Origin: Prevotella sp. E13-17
GTDB taxonomy: Bacteria; Bacteroidota; Bacteroidia; Bacteroidales; Bacteroidaceae
Reading direction: 5' to 3'
Length of the DNA stretch: 64,000 nucleotides
Assembly: GCF_022024035.1 (NCBI RefSeq)
Contig: NZ_CP091787.1
Coordinates: 1,240,001-1,304,000 of the forward strand
Part shown: positions 53,547 to 62,156 of the stretch, piece by piece
Layout: each line of letters opens with the position of its first letter
Position numbering within the stretch: the stretch's first letter is position 1
The notes under the pieces: model-generated
Seen by the model: only the letters and a program-made list of their open reading frames with translations
What the model was told of the DNA's origin: nothing
Database searches by the model: none
Translations under genes and position numbers: made by a program

Positions 53547-54746
53547 TTATACGTTTTCTTTCTGGACAAAGGAAAAAATCGTGCGGAAGATAATCTTCAT
53601 GTCAAGCCAAAAATTATAGGTCTGACCATACAGAATATCTAACTGCTTACGTTCTTCGGCAGACATATTGCCACCTTTGCCACGTTCCTCAACTTGCCAA
53701 AGACCGGTTAGACCTGCAGGCGCAACAAAACGGTCGATGGTGGTATCTACAGTCAATTTTTCAGCTTCGTAAAGTGGTAGAGGTCGATTTCCAACTATAG
53801 ACATGTCGCCTTTCAAGATATTGAAAAGTTGTGGAAGTTCATCTATGCTGTACTTACGGATAAATTTGCCTACTTTCGTGACGCGTGGATCGTTCTCAAT
53901 CTTGACGAATGCATTGTTGTTTTCCTCCTGACGTTGCTTGCTGAAATCGTTTTCAGAAACTACAAAATCATCGCCAACAAGCATTACTTCCTCATCACTA
54001 ATCATCATTTCTGACTCAATGCCCATATCGTACATGTTCTGCTCTGCCTCTTCTCCAAGGGGAGAGGTAATGACTTGCTTCTGGGTATTATCGTTTTCTG
54101 AATACTGATTCGCTGTCTTGCTGAGTTCTTTGAGACGTTTCTCTGCATCTGTGTACATAGAACGGAACTTAAGGAAATCAAAGACCTTGTAGTTGGTTCC
54201 GACTCGTTTTGACTTAAACAATGCAGGACCAGGACTTTCTAGCTTGATAGCTATCGTTGTAATGATCATTATAGGCGAAAGAATAATGATACCTAACAGC
54301 GAAAATACAATATCGAAGATACGTTTCCAAAGGGGAATTTTGAAACGCAGAATTTTCTGTTTGGAAACATTTGTATCAAAAAGCATGTCTTCGCGATCAT
54401 AGATGAACTGAAGTTTCTTACTTAGTTCTGTAACGGGCGCATTAGGAGCCAAAGTATCGTTAATACCACATTTTTGATATATAATTCTTTCTTCTTGTGA
54501 TAGTGTGTGAGTCAGAAGAATAATATATAGGGAAGGACATGACTGACGTAAATATGTAATAGCAGTTACATCCTCAGCACGAAGATTCTTTTCGTAGATG
54601 AGGATATAATGCTCATTATGTGCACGCTTGTTGCACAAGTCAGCTGTTTCAATATAACTTCTTGTAAAAATGACCTTCTTGCCAGGCAGGTATTTCAGGC
54701 GTTCTTCTGATTCAGGGTCCTGACCTAAGTAAATAACACCTATCAT
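53547..54746 (-). CDS. Sugar transferase (WcaJ/PglC-like) with degenerate receiver-like N-terminus
   Basis: The ATG at 54746 is used (399 residues); the longer frame begins at TTG 54755. From about residue 138 it is an initiating phosphoglycosyltransferase (PLWKRIFDIVFSLLGIIILS reentrant helix; KFRSMYTDAEKR; DPRVTKVGKFIRKYSIDELP; GNRPLPLYEAEKL). An acidic insert of about 70 residues separates the parts. Residues 1-115 look like a receiver fold without its aspartate. It begins 9 nt after the stop of a receiver gene. Confidence 0.82.
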   Translation of the reverse strand: MIGVIYLGQDPESEERLKYLPGKKVIFTRSYIETADLCNKRAHNEHYILIYEKNLRAEDVTAITYLRQSCPSLYIILLTHTLSQEERIIYQKCGINDTLAPNAPVTELSKKLQFIYDREDMLFDTNVSKQKILRFKIPLWKRIFDIVFSLLGIIILSPIMIITTIAIKLESPGPALFKSKRVGTNYKVFDFLKFRSMYTDAEKRLKELSKTANQYSENDNTQKQVITSPLGEEAEQNMYDMGIESEMMISDEEVMLVGDDFVVSENDFSKQRQEENNNAFVKIENDPRVTKVGKFIRKYSIDELPQLFNILKGDMSIVGNRPLPLYEAEKLTVDTTIDRFVAPAGLTGLWQVEERGKGGNMSAEERKQLDILYGQTYNFWLDMKIIFRTIFSFVQKENV

Positions 54747-54755
54747 AACATTCAA

Positions 54756-55124
54756 TTAGTTGGGCAATATCTTTTTGACTCTAATCTTTAATTCCATTGG
54801 ATTGAAAGGCTTTACAATGTAATCTTCTGCCCCGATCTCCAACAGGCGGATGCGCTCACTTGTAGAGTCTTCGCTGGAAAGCATGATGACAGGAATGTGG
54901 CGGAATAACTCATTCTGCTTAATCCACTCCAAAAAGTCATCTCCACGCATGCCTGGCATACGAATGTCAGAAATAATTAGATCTGGAGTGTTGCCGGATT
55001 GAAGCCACTTCACACCTTGTAACCCATCAGGTAACCATTGTACATCATAGTCGCTCATTAGGTAGATTGAGAGAACTTTGGCAATAGTCTCTTTGTCGTC
55101 TAGTATAAGAATCTTTTTTTTCAT
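54756..55124 (-). CDS. Stand-alone response-regulator receiver
   Basis: 122-residue CheY-like protein with all key residues: D9/D10, phosphoacceptor D53 (ISDIRMPG), S83, K105 (VKPF). It has no output domain. First gene of the long EPS operon ending at 45548, directly before the sugar transferase. No histidine kinase is encoded nearby, so its kinase must act from elsewhere. Confidence 0.92.
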   Translation of the reverse strand: MKKKILILDDKETIAKVLSIYLMSDYDVQWLPDGLQGVKWLQSGNTPDLIISDIRMPGMRGDDFLEWIKQNELFRHIPVIMLSSEDSTSERIRLLEIGAEDYIVKPFNPMELKIRVKKILPN

Positions 55125-55167
55125 ATATGAATAAACTTGTTGATAATTCGAAATTTACTTTTCCGTG

Positions 55168-55175
55168 CAAAGGTA
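55168..55175 (-). promoter_or_regulatory. Promoter -7 box of the EPS operon
   Basis: TACCTTTG on the minus strand, 44 nt upstream of ATG 55124. Spacings below it (11 to 28 nt, or overlaps) put 54756 to 45548 in one transcript. Confidence 0.7.
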
Positions 55176-55274
55176 GGAAAAATATTTTAAGCAGCCATAG
55201 ATTGTATGAAAAAAATGCTTTTTTTATTAAAAAAAAGACTTTTAGTAAAGATTAATAACATTGAAAAAGGCGGA

Positions 55275-55826
55275 TTATTCATCTCCGTTATGTGTTCGAA
55301 GTATGATGCTGGTGGCTCCAATTGTAAACAAGGTTCCGTCTTCTATGGTGCGACGTTCACCTTGCCGCAATTCGACATTGTCCACAAACGTTCCAGTATT
55401 GCTGTTTGTGTCTCTAAGTGTGTATTTTAGCTGCCCACGCTTGTCAAGGCTGACATTAATGATACAGTGTGTCAGGTCCACACTCGGATCAACGGTCTCA
55501 ATTGGGGTGTTAATGGGGTTTCCTTTTTGATAGCGACCGATTGTGTTGTCGCCCATTTGAAGTGGCAGAATCTGTTTGTAGTGAAAAACGTTCTCGATGA
55601 CAATGATGCTGCCGCAGGGGGCTTCGTCTTTGCTTCTCTCGCCGTTGTCGTTAATTAGTTGCTCGTTTTCCTTTTTTAGTGTTTCGCGCAATTTCGCGAC
55701 ACCTAAGCGAATGCCAAACTGTTTACCGCATTCGGGACATTGGAAGACAAGCGACTGACCTGTTGCATACTTCGTTTCGTCGAATGTGATGTATTGGTCA
55801 CATTTTGGACAACGTACTCGTTTCAT
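55275..55826 (-). CDS. Zinc-ribbon FHA-domain protein
   Basis: 183 residues: an N-terminal zinc ribbon with two CxxC pairs (CPKCDQYITF; CPECGKQF) and, from about 95, an FHA domain (DNTIGRYQKGNPINTP; DPSVDLTHCIINVSL; LRDTNSNTGTFVDNVELRQG). FHA domains bind phosphothreonine peptides. It follows the HU/SPOR gene by 10 nt. No kinase encoded nearby. Confidence 0.88.
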   Translation of the reverse strand: MKRVRCPKCDQYITFDETKYATGQSLVFQCPECGKQFGIRLGVAKLRETLKKENEQLINDNGERSKDEAPCGSIIVIENVFHYKQILPLQMGDNTIGRYQKGNPINTPIETVDPSVDLTHCIINVSLDKRGQLKYTLRDTNSNTGTFVDNVELRQGERRTIEDGTLFTIGATSIILRTHNGDE

Positions 55827-55836
55827 CTCGAATGTT

Positions 55837-56820
55837 TTATGGCTGAACTTTCAAAACCCAAGCATCTTGGAAATGCTCGCTTTGATTTTGTAATGACTGT
55901 AGTTGGTTGTATGCTTCAGATTCGCTGACGAAATGTCCATATACAACACGTGTCATGGTGGTGGTCAATATGCGCACATCTTCAAAGCCTTTGGCTTGTA
56001 ATTGGCTTACGAATATTTCAGCATTTTTTTTGGAAACCTGACTTGCTAGAACTAAACAATATTGAGGTTTTGTCTCCGTTGTTTGTTTTGGTTCTGTTTT
56101 AGCAGTGCTTTTAGTCTTTGTCGTATTAACAGTATTGCTGTTTTCTGTTAGAGCCTTTGCAATTGATTCTGCTGTGATATCTCCTGTATGTGTCGTGGTG
56201 TGTGTGCTAGGAATGGAAATGAACGCGCTTTGCTGAATGTTCGTGGGTATCTCACTATCTGATATGGGAGTACCAATCATGAAGAAAGCAATGATGGCTG
56301 CGACAGCAGCAACCATGTTGCGAATCCATGACATTTTGATGGTTATCGCATTTTCATGGATGCCAATATTATTCGTTTCCGGATTGTGAGCGGTAGTAGA
56401 GGCTAAACGTGGTATTTCGAAAGAGCCAAGTCCATAAAGAGCTGGCGTCAAAATACCAGCTTCGCAAGGTGAAAAAGTTAGATGACCTTCATCGTTGAGA
56501 GAAAGTATGCCGATATCGTTTAGTTCGTATTCACCTTCTGTTTCCAAATGTAAACGTAGTTCTTGAACTTCTGCTTCAATGCGTCGGAGAGCTTCAGGGT
56601 AACTGATGTCGTAAGCCTCTACGTAAGATTGAACAAGTAGTGAGTCGTTGATGGTGAGTTGTGGATTAAAGCCCAAAGAACGGAGTGGGGGGAGAAAAAG
56701 GGATTCTTGCTCGTCGTAACGTGCATCCATATAGTGACCCATGAATCCACCAAGCCCAGGCACAATGACACAATCATTGTTTAAGAGTAAAACTTCTATA
56801 TGTTTTTCCAGTTCAATCAT
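55837..56820 (-). CDS. HU/CCDC81-like and SPOR domain membrane protein
   Basis: From ATG 56820 (MIELEKHIEVLLL) the product is 327 residues: N-terminal CCDC81-like prokaryotic HU domains (1-130: VIVPGLGGFMGHYMDARYDE; LTINDSLLVQSYVEAYD), a membrane span (NMVAAVAAIIAFFMIG, about 172-188) and a C-terminal SPOR domain (CLVLASQVSKKNAEIFVSQL; RVVYGHFVSESEAYNQLQSL) that binds denuded peptidoglycan. Such fusions occur in Bacteroidetes. The promoter leaves nearly no leader. Confidence 0.85.
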   Translation of the reverse strand: MIELEKHIEVLLLNNDCVIVPGLGGFMGHYMDARYDEQESLFLPPLRSLGFNPQLTINDSLLVQSYVEAYDISYPEALRRIEAEVQELRLHLETEGEYELNDIGILSLNDEGHLTFSPCEAGILTPALYGLGSFEIPRLASTTAHNPETNNIGIHENAITIKMSWIRNMVAAVAAIIAFFMIGTPISDSEIPTNIQQSAFISIPSTHTTTHTGDITAESIAKALTENSNTVNTTKTKSTAKTEPKQTTETKPQYCLVLASQVSKKNAEIFVSQLQAKGFEDVRILTTTMTRVVYGHFVSESEAYNQLQSLQNQSEHFQDAWVLKVQP

Positions 56821-56825
56821 GTGTG

Positions 56826-56833
56826 CAAAATTA
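56826..56833 (-). promoter_or_regulatory. Promoter -7 box of the HU/SPOR gene, leaderless-like
   Basis: TAATTTTG on the minus strand ends 5 nt before ATG 56820, so the transcript likely starts at or next to the start codon. Confidence 0.65.
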
Positions 56834-56897
56834 CTCCTTTTTTTTGAGATAAGCAAATAAATAACCAAAAATCATTCGACAATTCGGATTATTTTTT

Positions 56898-56905
56898 TAA
56901 TTTTG
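56898..56905 (+). promoter_or_regulatory. Promoter -7 box of rfbC
   Basis: TAATTTTG, 27 nt before ATG 56933. Confidence 0.7.
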
Positions 56906-56932
56906 CACTCAAAAATACAATATAATACATTA

Positions 56933-57481
56933 ATGATTTATAAGGAAACTTCAATTGAAGGAGTGTATGTAATTGAGCCACGGGTGTTTAAGGATGCACG
57001 TGGATATTTTTTCGAGTCTTGGAAACAAGAGGAATTCGAACAACATGTGGGTGCGGTTCACTTTGTACAGGATAATGAATCGATGTCTTCGCGAGGGGTT
57101 TTGCGGGGGCTCCATTTCCAGAAAGGAGAGTATTCGCAGGCGAAGTTGGTAAGAGTCATTCTTGGTCGTGTGCTTGATGTTGCTGTAGATCTACGTAAGA
57201 GTTCCTCCACATTCGGAAAATATGTTGCTGTAGAACTGAGTGATGAGAATAAACGTCAGTTCTTTATTCCTCGTGGTTTCGCTCATGGCTTTTTAGTTTT
57301 GAGTGAGAAAGCAATATTTACTTATAAGGTAGATAATGTGTATGCTCCGCAGGCAGAGGCAAGTATTCGTTGGGATGATTCGGATCTGAACATTCAATGG
57401 CCTACAGAATCGATGAATGTGTTGACGAGCGAAAAGGATTTGAAGGCCTCTATGTTTAGGGATTCCTACTATTTTGACTAA
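56933..57481 (+). CDS. rfbC: dTDP-4-dehydrorhamnose 3,5-epimerase
   Basis: From ATG 56933 (MIYKETSIEGVYVIEPRV) the product is 182 residues, normal for RmlC. It has the cupin motifs DARGYFFESW, LRGLHFQ (catalytic His), DVAVDLRKSSSTFG and IPRGFAHGFLVLSE. It makes dTDP-4-keto-L-rhamnose for surface glycans. The rest of the rfb set is not in the window. Confidence 0.94.
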   Translation: MIYKETSIEGVYVIEPRVFKDARGYFFESWKQEEFEQHVGAVHFVQDNESMSSRGVLRGLHFQKGEYSQAKLVRVILGRVLDVAVDLRKSSSTFGKYVAVELSDENKRQFFIPRGFAHGFLVLSEKAIFTYKVDNVYAPQAEASIRWDDSDLNIQWPTESMNVLTSEKDLKASMFRDSYYFD

Positions 57482-57508
57482 ATTATAATAAAAAAGGTGC
57501 GATTAGAT

Positions 57509-58303
57509 ATGAAAGGAATGTTCTTTATGATGATTTCTTGTAGTGTGATTCTTGTCGCATGCTTTAGTTGTGTTGGTGGTACCTCCAGCACGTTAAATAC
57601 AGAGAATCTGGAAGCAAAGGCAATGTTGCAGGGGATTTGGGTTGAAGATAACACAGAAGAGGTTGTGTTTAGAGTTGATGGAGATACCGTCTATTATCCC
57701 GATGATTCAAGCCAACCATCCTATTTTCGTATAGTCAACGACTCGCTGGAGCTTGGTGGATATCGCTATGCCGTTGTGCAACAGACAGAGCATACCTTTT
57801 GTTTTCTAAACCAAGCGGGAGATGATGTGAAGTTGCGAAAAAGTACTTCGTCAGCTGATTCGTTGGCATTCTGCAGGCACCAGCCAGAGATGATTTCCAG
57901 TTCGGTTGTTGTGAAACGCGATTCAGTGGTACTTTACAATGGTGAACGTTATCATTGGTATGTTGCTATTAATCCTACAAAATATCAGGTGACAAAGACC
58001 TCGTATAACAGTGAGGGCGTTGGTGTAGAGAATGTGTATTATGACAACATCATACATATCAGTTTATATCATGGTGCAAAGCGCTTGTTTTCGCGTGATA
58101 TGAAAAAGCAGATGTATGAAGGCAAGGTTCCGAATGAGTTCCTCTCGCAGGCTATTCTAGGTGGTATGGCATATGATTATATAGACGCCAAGGGTGTTCA
58201 TTTCAATGCCACACTTTGTGTTCCAGAAGAAGCCAGCTGTTATATGATAGAGACTCTGGTCGGTTTTGATGGCCAATTGTCTATGAATCTGTTGGAGTAT
58301 TAA
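57509..58303 (+). CDS. DUF4738-like lipoprotein
   Basis: From ATG 57509 (MKGMFFMMISCSVILVACF; GTG 57497 is an alternative) the product is 264 residues with a lipoprotein signal (VACFSC region). It has ENVYYDNIIHISLYHGAKRLFSRDMKKQMYEG and MLQGIWVED as conserved pieces, the DUF4738 pattern of Bacteroidales. Function unknown. The end overlaps the convergent Nudix gene by 23 nt. Confidence 0.7.
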   Translation: MKGMFFMMISCSVILVACFSCVGGTSSTLNTENLEAKAMLQGIWVEDNTEEVVFRVDGDTVYYPDDSSQPSYFRIVNDSLELGGYRYAVVQQTEHTFCFLNQAGDDVKLRKSTSSADSLAFCRHQPEMISSSVVVKRDSVVLYNGERYHWYVAINPTKYQVTKTSYNSEGVGVENVYYDNIIHISLYHGAKRLFSRDMKKQMYEGKVPNEFLSQAILGGMAYDYIDAKGVHFNATLCVPEEASCYMIETLVGFDGQLSMNLLEY

Positions 58304-59063
58304 TCCAGTCATCTATTAATCTGCGTGCAATCGAAAGCTTTTCAGGCAGATTGGGCAGATTGTCACGGTGAAACCATGCAGCCTTGCTTATTTCTTCTCG
58401 TTGTAGATGTAGTTCGCCTCCAGCATAATCGGCATGAAAGCCAACCATGATTCCGCAAGGATATGGCCAAGGTTGTGAACCAAAATAGCGCAGATTTTTG
58501 ATGGATAGACCAGTTTCCTCCATCACTTCTCTTTGGACAGCTTCTTCCAATGTCTCCCCAGTTTCTACGAAACCAGCAATGAGTCCATAGAAATCTCTTC
58601 TGAAACTTCTACCTCTGGCTAATAATACTGTGTCTGCATCGCGATGGATGAGCACGATAACAGCAGGTGAGAGTTGTGGCCATATTTCTTTTCCGCACAT
58701 CTCGCAACGTTTTGATATGTCTGTGTGGAAGTGCATGTGCCCGCCACATACACCACAGAATTTAGTGTTCTTGTCCCAGTAAATGAGCTCTGCACACTTG
58801 CCTGCTTTTAAGTAAAGAGCCTCTGGTAGTTTATAATAGCTCTGACGTAGCGGGCACATTTCGTATTTGTCGTTGTCAAAGACAGGTGTATCTATGGTAT
58901 ATGCCTTGACTTCAGCATTGCCGAGTGCGGAGACATTGAGTAGTGTTGTCCAGGGTTTTAAGGCGATGGGAGGTTCCTCTTGATAGGGAATGGTGTAGGT
59001 TCCATCCGCTTTTTTCTCCAGCATGATGTCGTCTTTACAGAATACAAAATAATAGTATCTCAT
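58281..59063 (-). CDS. nudC: NAD(H)/RNA-cap diphosphatase (NudC-type Nudix hydrolase)
   Basis: The 260-residue protein has a zinc ribbon with CGVCGG and CEMCGKE, a Nudix box GFVETGETLEEAVQREVMEE followed by TG, and the NudC-defining SQPWPYPCGIMVGF. It hydrolyses NADH to NMNH and AMP, and in other bacteria removes NAD caps from RNA. It lies 3 nt downstream of the nucleotidase gene, so co-transcribed. Confidence 0.92.
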   Translation of the reverse strand: MRYYYFVFCKDDIMLEKKADGTYTIPYQEEPPIALKPWTTLLNVSALGNAEVKAYTIDTPVFDNDKYEMCPLRQSYYKLPEALYLKAGKCAELIYWDKNTKFCGVCGGHMHFHTDISKRCEMCGKEIWPQLSPAVIVLIHRDADTVLLARGRSFRRDFYGLIAGFVETGETLEEAVQREVMEETGLSIKNLRYFGSQPWPYPCGIMVGFHADYAGGELHLQREEISKAAWFHRDNLPNLPEKLSIARRLIDDWINTPTDS

Positions 59064-59066
59064 TGT

Positions 59067-60806
59067 TTATTCTCCAAATAATAGTTGTCTGTCTCGTTGT
59101 GCTGCAGGTATTGTCCAGGCTTCGGGCACAAATTTCCAGTTGTTGTTGGGTCTGGGTTTGATGTGTTCCATCTGTTGCATCTCTTCCATCATGTAGTGGC
59201 GCAAGTCCAAAGGATATTTATGGATGATACGTTCCTCAATCTTATCTGTCGCGATGCCGGCTCCTTTCGTGATTAGTTCTCCACCGCCATTGCCTCGATA
59301 GCTATTCATTGCCACCTTGTAGGTCTTGTTCTCGTAGAAAGGCTCACCATTAGAGAGGCATAATATTCGTATCTTTTGTCCGTCAGGTTTTGTTACATCA
59401 ACTTCGTAGTCAATGCCAGATGCCGAGTCAAAGTTGAAAGAAAAGTTCTTAAACCTCATGTGTTGCTGTCCATCGGTTTTTGTTTCTTGAAGAAGCAGCA
59501 AATGGTCGTTGGCATTTTGCATCGTGTTCACCCATCGTGCATAGCTCTCTTCCAAATAGTCTTTAATCTCTTTGCCTGTCATTTTCAGTACATAGAGTTT
59601 GTTTTCATACTTGTAGAGGTTAAACATATCAGCTACGGTAATATCGCCAGCTTTAATACTGCTGTCGAATGATAGTGGGGCGTTGAACGAGATGTCGGCT
59701 TTAGATATCTTGAGCATCATATTGTGAATGAAGTCTGTAAATGCTGAGTTGCCAAAATAACTGTCACGCGTGGTGATTGTATAATCGAAACGGCAGATGC
59801 GTCTGTCTGCGAATTGCTTGACGCTTTCTATCTGTTTCTGGAAATGATTAATCATGTCTTCGTCAATCTTTTCCTGGCAGATGTTGACCAATTCACCATT
59901 GATAGACTTGTGTATAATCTTGCCATCCTTGATTGTCAACTTTATGCTGGCATCTGAAATATGGGTTGATCTATTGGCAGGGTCCAAGATGAGTACCTTT
60001 TCTCCTGCAGAGTTGACAATCCATTCTTTGTTTCTGGTATGGTCGTGTCCGTAGAAAATGATATCGAATCCTGGCACTTCACGAGCAATACGAGCTGTAG
60101 CATTTTCCTCAATGCCGTTGTCTAACATGATGCCACCGTCCTTTCCGCTGTGAAAAAGACCTAATACAATGTCAGCATGCTCTATGTCTTTGACATATTT
60201 TATCCACTTGCGTGCGCTAGACACCATTTCTTGAAATGTCAGACCTTCCCATATTGACTCATGCAACCAGCATGGAATCGCTGGGGTCAGCATGCCGATA
60301 ATGGCAATTTTTACCCCTTCACGTTCTATGATCGTGTATGGTTCAACATAGGATTTCCCAGTTTCTGTTTGTATAATGTTTGCCCCCAGCATTGGACATC
60401 GCACCTCTTTGATCCACTTGTCGTAAACTTGGTGACCAGTTTCAATATCATGATTACCAATAGTTTGTGCGTCATATCTCATGTAGTTTACTACAGATGC
60501 AGCTATGTTTTCCTCGTTTGTATTGACAAAATTACTCCAATAGTTCAGTGGTTGTCCTTGCAAGATGTCGCCATTGTCCAGAAGCAATAATCTGTCTCCG
60601 TAGTCTTTTCTGAGACGGTTGACATAAGTGTTTACCCTAGCCAACGTGCCCTCCAATGGTTTTCGTTCAATAAAGTCGTATGGAAAGAAGCAGCCATGAA
60701 CGTCGCTGGTCTCAATAATTCTAAGATTGATGGTCTTTTCAGAGGAGTCGGCCTTGATGACCGAAGCGCATAAAAGTGACATACCTATAATAAGAAACTT
60801 CTTCAT
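59067..60806 (-). CDS. Secreted bifunctional 5'-nucleotidase/2',3'-cyclic phosphodiesterase-like metallophosphatase
   Basis: From ATG 60806 (MKKFLIIGMSLLCASVIKAD) the product is 579 residues with a signal peptide, the metallophosphoesterase motifs ETSDVHG, NGDILQG, GNHDIETG and GHDHTRN, and a C-terminal 5'-nucleotidase domain (YKYENKLYVLKMTGKEIKDY). It releases phosphate from nucleotides in the periplasm. The longer frame upstream crosses the promoter and is discarded. Confidence 0.92.
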   Translation of the reverse strand: MKKFLIIGMSLLCASVIKADSSEKTINLRIIETSDVHGCFFPYDFIERKPLEGTLARVNTYVNRLRKDYGDRLLLLDNGDILQGQPLNYWSNFVNTNEENIAASVVNYMRYDAQTIGNHDIETGHQVYDKWIKEVRCPMLGANIIQTETGKSYVEPYTIIEREGVKIAIIGMLTPAIPCWLHESIWEGLTFQEMVSSARKWIKYVKDIEHADIVLGLFHSGKDGGIMLDNGIEENATARIAREVPGFDIIFYGHDHTRNKEWIVNSAGEKVLILDPANRSTHISDASIKLTIKDGKIIHKSINGELVNICQEKIDEDMINHFQKQIESVKQFADRRICRFDYTITTRDSYFGNSAFTDFIHNMMLKISKADISFNAPLSFDSSIKAGDITVADMFNLYKYENKLYVLKMTGKEIKDYLEESYARWVNTMQNANDHLLLLQETKTDGQQHMRFKNFSFNFDSASGIDYEVDVTKPDGQKIRILCLSNGEPFYENKTYKVAMNSYRGNGGGELITKGAGIATDKIEERIIHKYPLDLRHYMMEEMQQMEHIKPRPNNNWKFVPEAWTIPAAQRDRQLLFGE

Positions 60807-60834
60807 AACGATTGTCAATAATGAAATATGCCTG

Positions 60835-60842
60835 CAAAAATA
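60835..60842 (-). promoter_or_regulatory. Promoter -7 box of the nucleotidase gene
   Basis: TATTTTTG on the minus strand, 29 nt upstream of ATG 60806. Confidence 0.65.
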
Positions 60843-60876
60843 CAAAAATAGAAGGAAAGACAGCCATAAAAAGGAT

Positions 60877-60911
60877 AAAAAATTTGAGGGCTGCCAACTA
60901 GCAACCCTCAA
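60877..60911 (-). terminator. Rho-independent terminator (minus strand)
   Basis: The 11-bp stem (60901-60911 with 60884-60894) and T6 tail (60877-60882) described for the candidate RNA. Confidence 0.8.
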
Positions 60912-60979
60912 CCAACACAAAAACTAAACTAGACTTAACTAAAGCTTATATAGGATTTTCACAAACCCTTATTAGCGTC
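60877..60979 (-). ncRNA. Candidate terminator-bounded small RNA or attenuator leader
   Basis: A TAACTTTG promoter (60982-60989) drives the minus strand; about 100 nt later TTGAGGGTTGC / GCAGCCCTCAA forms an 11-bp stem (one G-U) around TAGTTG, then AAATTTTTT. No ORF of note lies between. The result is a ~100-nt transcript, or an attenuator upstream of the nucleotidase, whose own promoter at 60835 is just beyond. Seen in sequence; existence as an RNA is inferred. Confidence 0.45.
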
Positions 60980-60981
60980 TG

Positions 60982-60989
60982 CAAAGTTA
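60982..60989 (-). promoter_or_regulatory. Promoter -7 box of the candidate small RNA
   Basis: TAACTTTG on the minus strand (CAAAGTTA on plus). Confidence 0.65.
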
Positions 60990-61050
60990 CGACTTATTTC
61001 CGAAACATCAAAATGTTTTTGGAATAATTTTCACTAAAAATACAAAAATG

Positions 61051-62124
61051 CTATAATTTTGAAGTATTATTGACCAAATATTGGTCTAAAATGGTCATTG
61101 CAGCCATTGCTTCGACAACGGGCACAGCCCTTGGTAAAACGCATGGATCGTGCCTTCCGCGAGCCGTAAAAGTTGTAGAATTTCCTTCTATATCAACGGT
61201 TGACTGTTCCCGTAGAAGTGTAGCAACGGGCTTAAAGGCCACTCTGAAATAGATGTCTTGTCCGTTGGAAAGCCCGCCTTGGATTCCACCACTATGATTT
61301 GAGGCTGTTCTGATGGTGCCTTCCGTATTGGTAAACACATCGTTTTGCTCGGATCCGCGTTGAGCGACACCGGCAAATCCTTCGCCATATTCAAATCCTT
61401 TCACGGCATTGATACTCAACATGGCGCTGCCTAATAGCGCATGTAGCTTGTCGAACTCGGGGCCTCCAAGCCCTATAGGGCAGCCTTTGATGACGCAAGT
61501 GATAATACCTCCGATCGTATCGCCATCGGCCTTCACCTGAGCTATCAGTGATTCCATTTGTTCTGCTTTCTGTTGATCGGGGCATCTCACAGCGTTGCAC
61601 TCTGTCTTTGAGAGGTCATAAAGGCGATAATCGCGTTCAAGTGCGATGTTGCCAACTTGCGAAGTGTATGCCTGAATTGTTATTCCAAGTTGTCGTAAAG
61701 CCAACTTTGCCAAGGCTCCGCCTACCACACGGCTGATGGTGATGCGGGCAGAAGAGCGGCCACCACCGCGATGGTCGCGCGTACCATATTTATTATAATA
61801 GGTGAAATCGGCATGTGAGGGTCTGAAAATGGTGCGCAGATTCTCATAGTCTTGAGAATGTTGGTTCTGGTTGCGCACAATAAACCCTATAGGTGTACCT
61901 GTAGATACACCTTCAAAAACGCCACTTAGCAGTTCGACTTGGTCGGGTTCCTTACGCGACGTTGTGATTGCACTCTGCCCTGGGCGACGACGGTTCAATT
62001 CTTGTTGGATGAACTCCATGTCGATTGTGATGCCAGCAGGCATGCCATCGACAACACCTCCTATGGCAGCACCATGGCTTTCGCCAAAGGTAGTCAGTGT
62101 AAATATGTGTCCGAATGTGTTCAC
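61051..62124 (-). CDS. aroC: Chorismate synthase
   Basis: 357-residue enzyme with [25 protein letters not shown] start, [33 protein letters not shown] and [14 protein letters not shown], all signatures of AroC. It converts EPSP to chorismate in aromatic synthesis using reduced FMN. The start codon is GTG: a TAA precedes it directly, so no other start is possible. Confidence 0.95.
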   Translation of the reverse strand: MNTFGHIFTLTTFGESHGAAIGGVVDGMPAGITIDMEFIQQELNRRRPGQSAITTSRKEPDQVELLSGVFEGVSTGTPIGFIVRNQNQHSQDYENLRTIFRPSHADFTYYNKYGTRDHRGGGRSSARITISRVVGGALAKLALRQLGITIQAYTSQVGNIALERDYRLYDLSKTECNAVRCPDQQKAEQMESLIAQVKADGDTIGGIITCVIKGCPIGLGGPEFDKLHALLGSAMLSINAVKGFEYGEGFAGVAQRGSEQNDVFTNTEGTIRTASNHSGGIQGGLSNGQDIYFRVAFKPVATLLREQSTVDIEGNSTTFTARGRHDPCVLPRAVPVVEAMAAMTILDQYLVNNTSKL

Positions 62125-62156
62125 TTATTTAATGGTATTTGGCTAAACTATTAATA

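Noticed and set aside
53547..54755. Start of the sugar transferase at TTG 54755
   Set aside because: An ATG three codons later (54746) follows the receiver stop and gives the same fold.
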